From: an uncultured Candidatus Saccharibacteria bacterium
GTDB taxonomy: Bacteria; Patescibacteriota; Saccharimonadia; Saccharimonadales; Saccharimonadaceae
Reading direction: 5' to 3'
Assembly (NCBI GenBank): GCA_949070545.1
Contig: CARTQV010000047.1
Location: 1 to 6,178 of the forward strand
DNA length: 6,178 nt
Made by a program: the position numbers and the translations under genes. Position 1 is the stretch's first letter. Each line of letters begins with the position of its first letter. The notes under the pieces were generated by a model, which searched no databases, was not told where the DNA came from, and was given only the letters and a program-made list of their open reading frames with translations. Positions 5,844-6,178 of this stretch are shown here, one piece after another.

Positions 5844-6178
5844 ATGGTGATACCATTTATTAGTGAAATCGAGATGCTATGGCCACATTCTATTCAGGTC
5901 AGCCTTGATGAAATCGACACCGTGAGACGACAAAACAACGGTATCGGTTGTGAGTGCTTTGCGCAGATGCTAAATGAGCGTTTGCGAAGAGCCAACGACG
6001 TACTCCAGCCATTCTATCCGGAAGTTAAGGTAGGAGATTTCACGGCATTATGCAATCGTAAAACTGGAGAAAGCCGTTTGATGTTCCGAGCGGAAGCTAT
6101 GCCGTGGACGGATATGACGATGGCGAAAGCTGAAAAGCTTGTCGTTTTGATCGAGAAAGTCACCACGGAAAAGTCATT
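5844..6178 (+). CDS. Hypothetical protein, N-terminal 111 residues, runs off the window
   Basis: The frame is open from ATG 5844 to the window end, giving at least 111 residues and no stop. I recognise no family. It starts MVIPFISEIEML, has no signal peptide or membrane segment, and carries a likely helix at 38-54 (FAQMLNERLRRANDVL), a strand-like stretch at 78-84 (RLMFRAE) and a further helix at 90-107 (DMTMAKAEKLVVLIEKV). This helix-strand-helix order resembles each half of the preceding 197-residue protein and raises the possibility of remote kinship, which I cannot test here. It has its own promoter and a consensus ribosome binding site, supporting a real gene. GTG 5847 is an alternative start. 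Confidence 0.8.
   Translation, partial: MVIPFISEIEMLWPHSIQVSLDEIDTVRRQNNGIGCECFAQMLNERLRRANDVLQPFYPEVKVGDFTALCNRKTGESRLMFRAEAMPWTDMTMAKAEKLVVLIEKVTTEKS

Noticed and set aside
1..6178. CRISPR array, tRNA, rRNA or insertion sequence
   Set aside because: No regularly spaced repeats, cloverleaf sequence, conserved rRNA stretch or transposase motif was seen.

Overview
The window comes from a bacterium of medium G+C content that uses the standard code: TGA serves as a stop for the transporter gene and for the 197-residue hypothetical gene, and Trp is encoded by TGG. Leaders are compact, the Shine-Dalgarno sites and sigma70-type promoters are good, the operon is tightly overlapped and fermentative/arginine-related, and the flanking small proteins cannot be recognised. 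This would fit a Candidatus Saccharibacteria (Patescibacteria) genome or a fermentative Firmicute. I lean weakly to the former; the sequence alone does not prove it.

Left four fifths (1-4987, minus strand): one compact operon read right to left. It contains putrescine carbamoyltransferase (ptcA, 4987-3962), an APC-superfamily permease that is probably the agmatine/putrescine antiporter (aguD, 3969-2512), agmatine deiminase (aguA, 2525-1428) and a cofactor-independent phosphoglycerate mutase (gpmI, 1425 to beyond base 1). The first three are the B-D-A block of the agmatine deiminase system: agmatine is imported in exchange for putrescine, deiminated to N-carbamoylputrescine plus ammonia, and phosphorolysed to putrescine plus carbamoyl phosphate. 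Carbamoyl phosphate normally yields ATP through carbamate kinase (AguC). Here the next gene is the glycolytic mutase gpmI, 2 bp after aguA, and no carbamate kinase is visible.

Divergent control region (4988-5105): two outward-facing promoters whose -35 boxes almost touch. A perfect 6-2-6 inverted repeat (5020-5033) spans both. The operon promoter has its TATAAT only 6 bp from the ptcA ATG, which predicts a leaderless transcript. A second inverted repeat covers that -10 box and the start codon. No recognisable regulator gene is present.

Right end (5106-6178, plus strand): two unrecognised genes in tandem. The first (197 aa) is complete; the second (at least 111 aa) runs off the window. Each has its own TGCTATAAT extended -10 promoter and strong Shine-Dalgarno site, separated by a good intrinsic terminator. 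The first gene is bracketed by a 16-base inverted repeat (14/16 identical) at the predicted transcription start and 40-55 bases after the stop codon. Each arm adjoins a copy of a second, directly repeated motif. This nested repeat arrangement is the least explained structure in the window.
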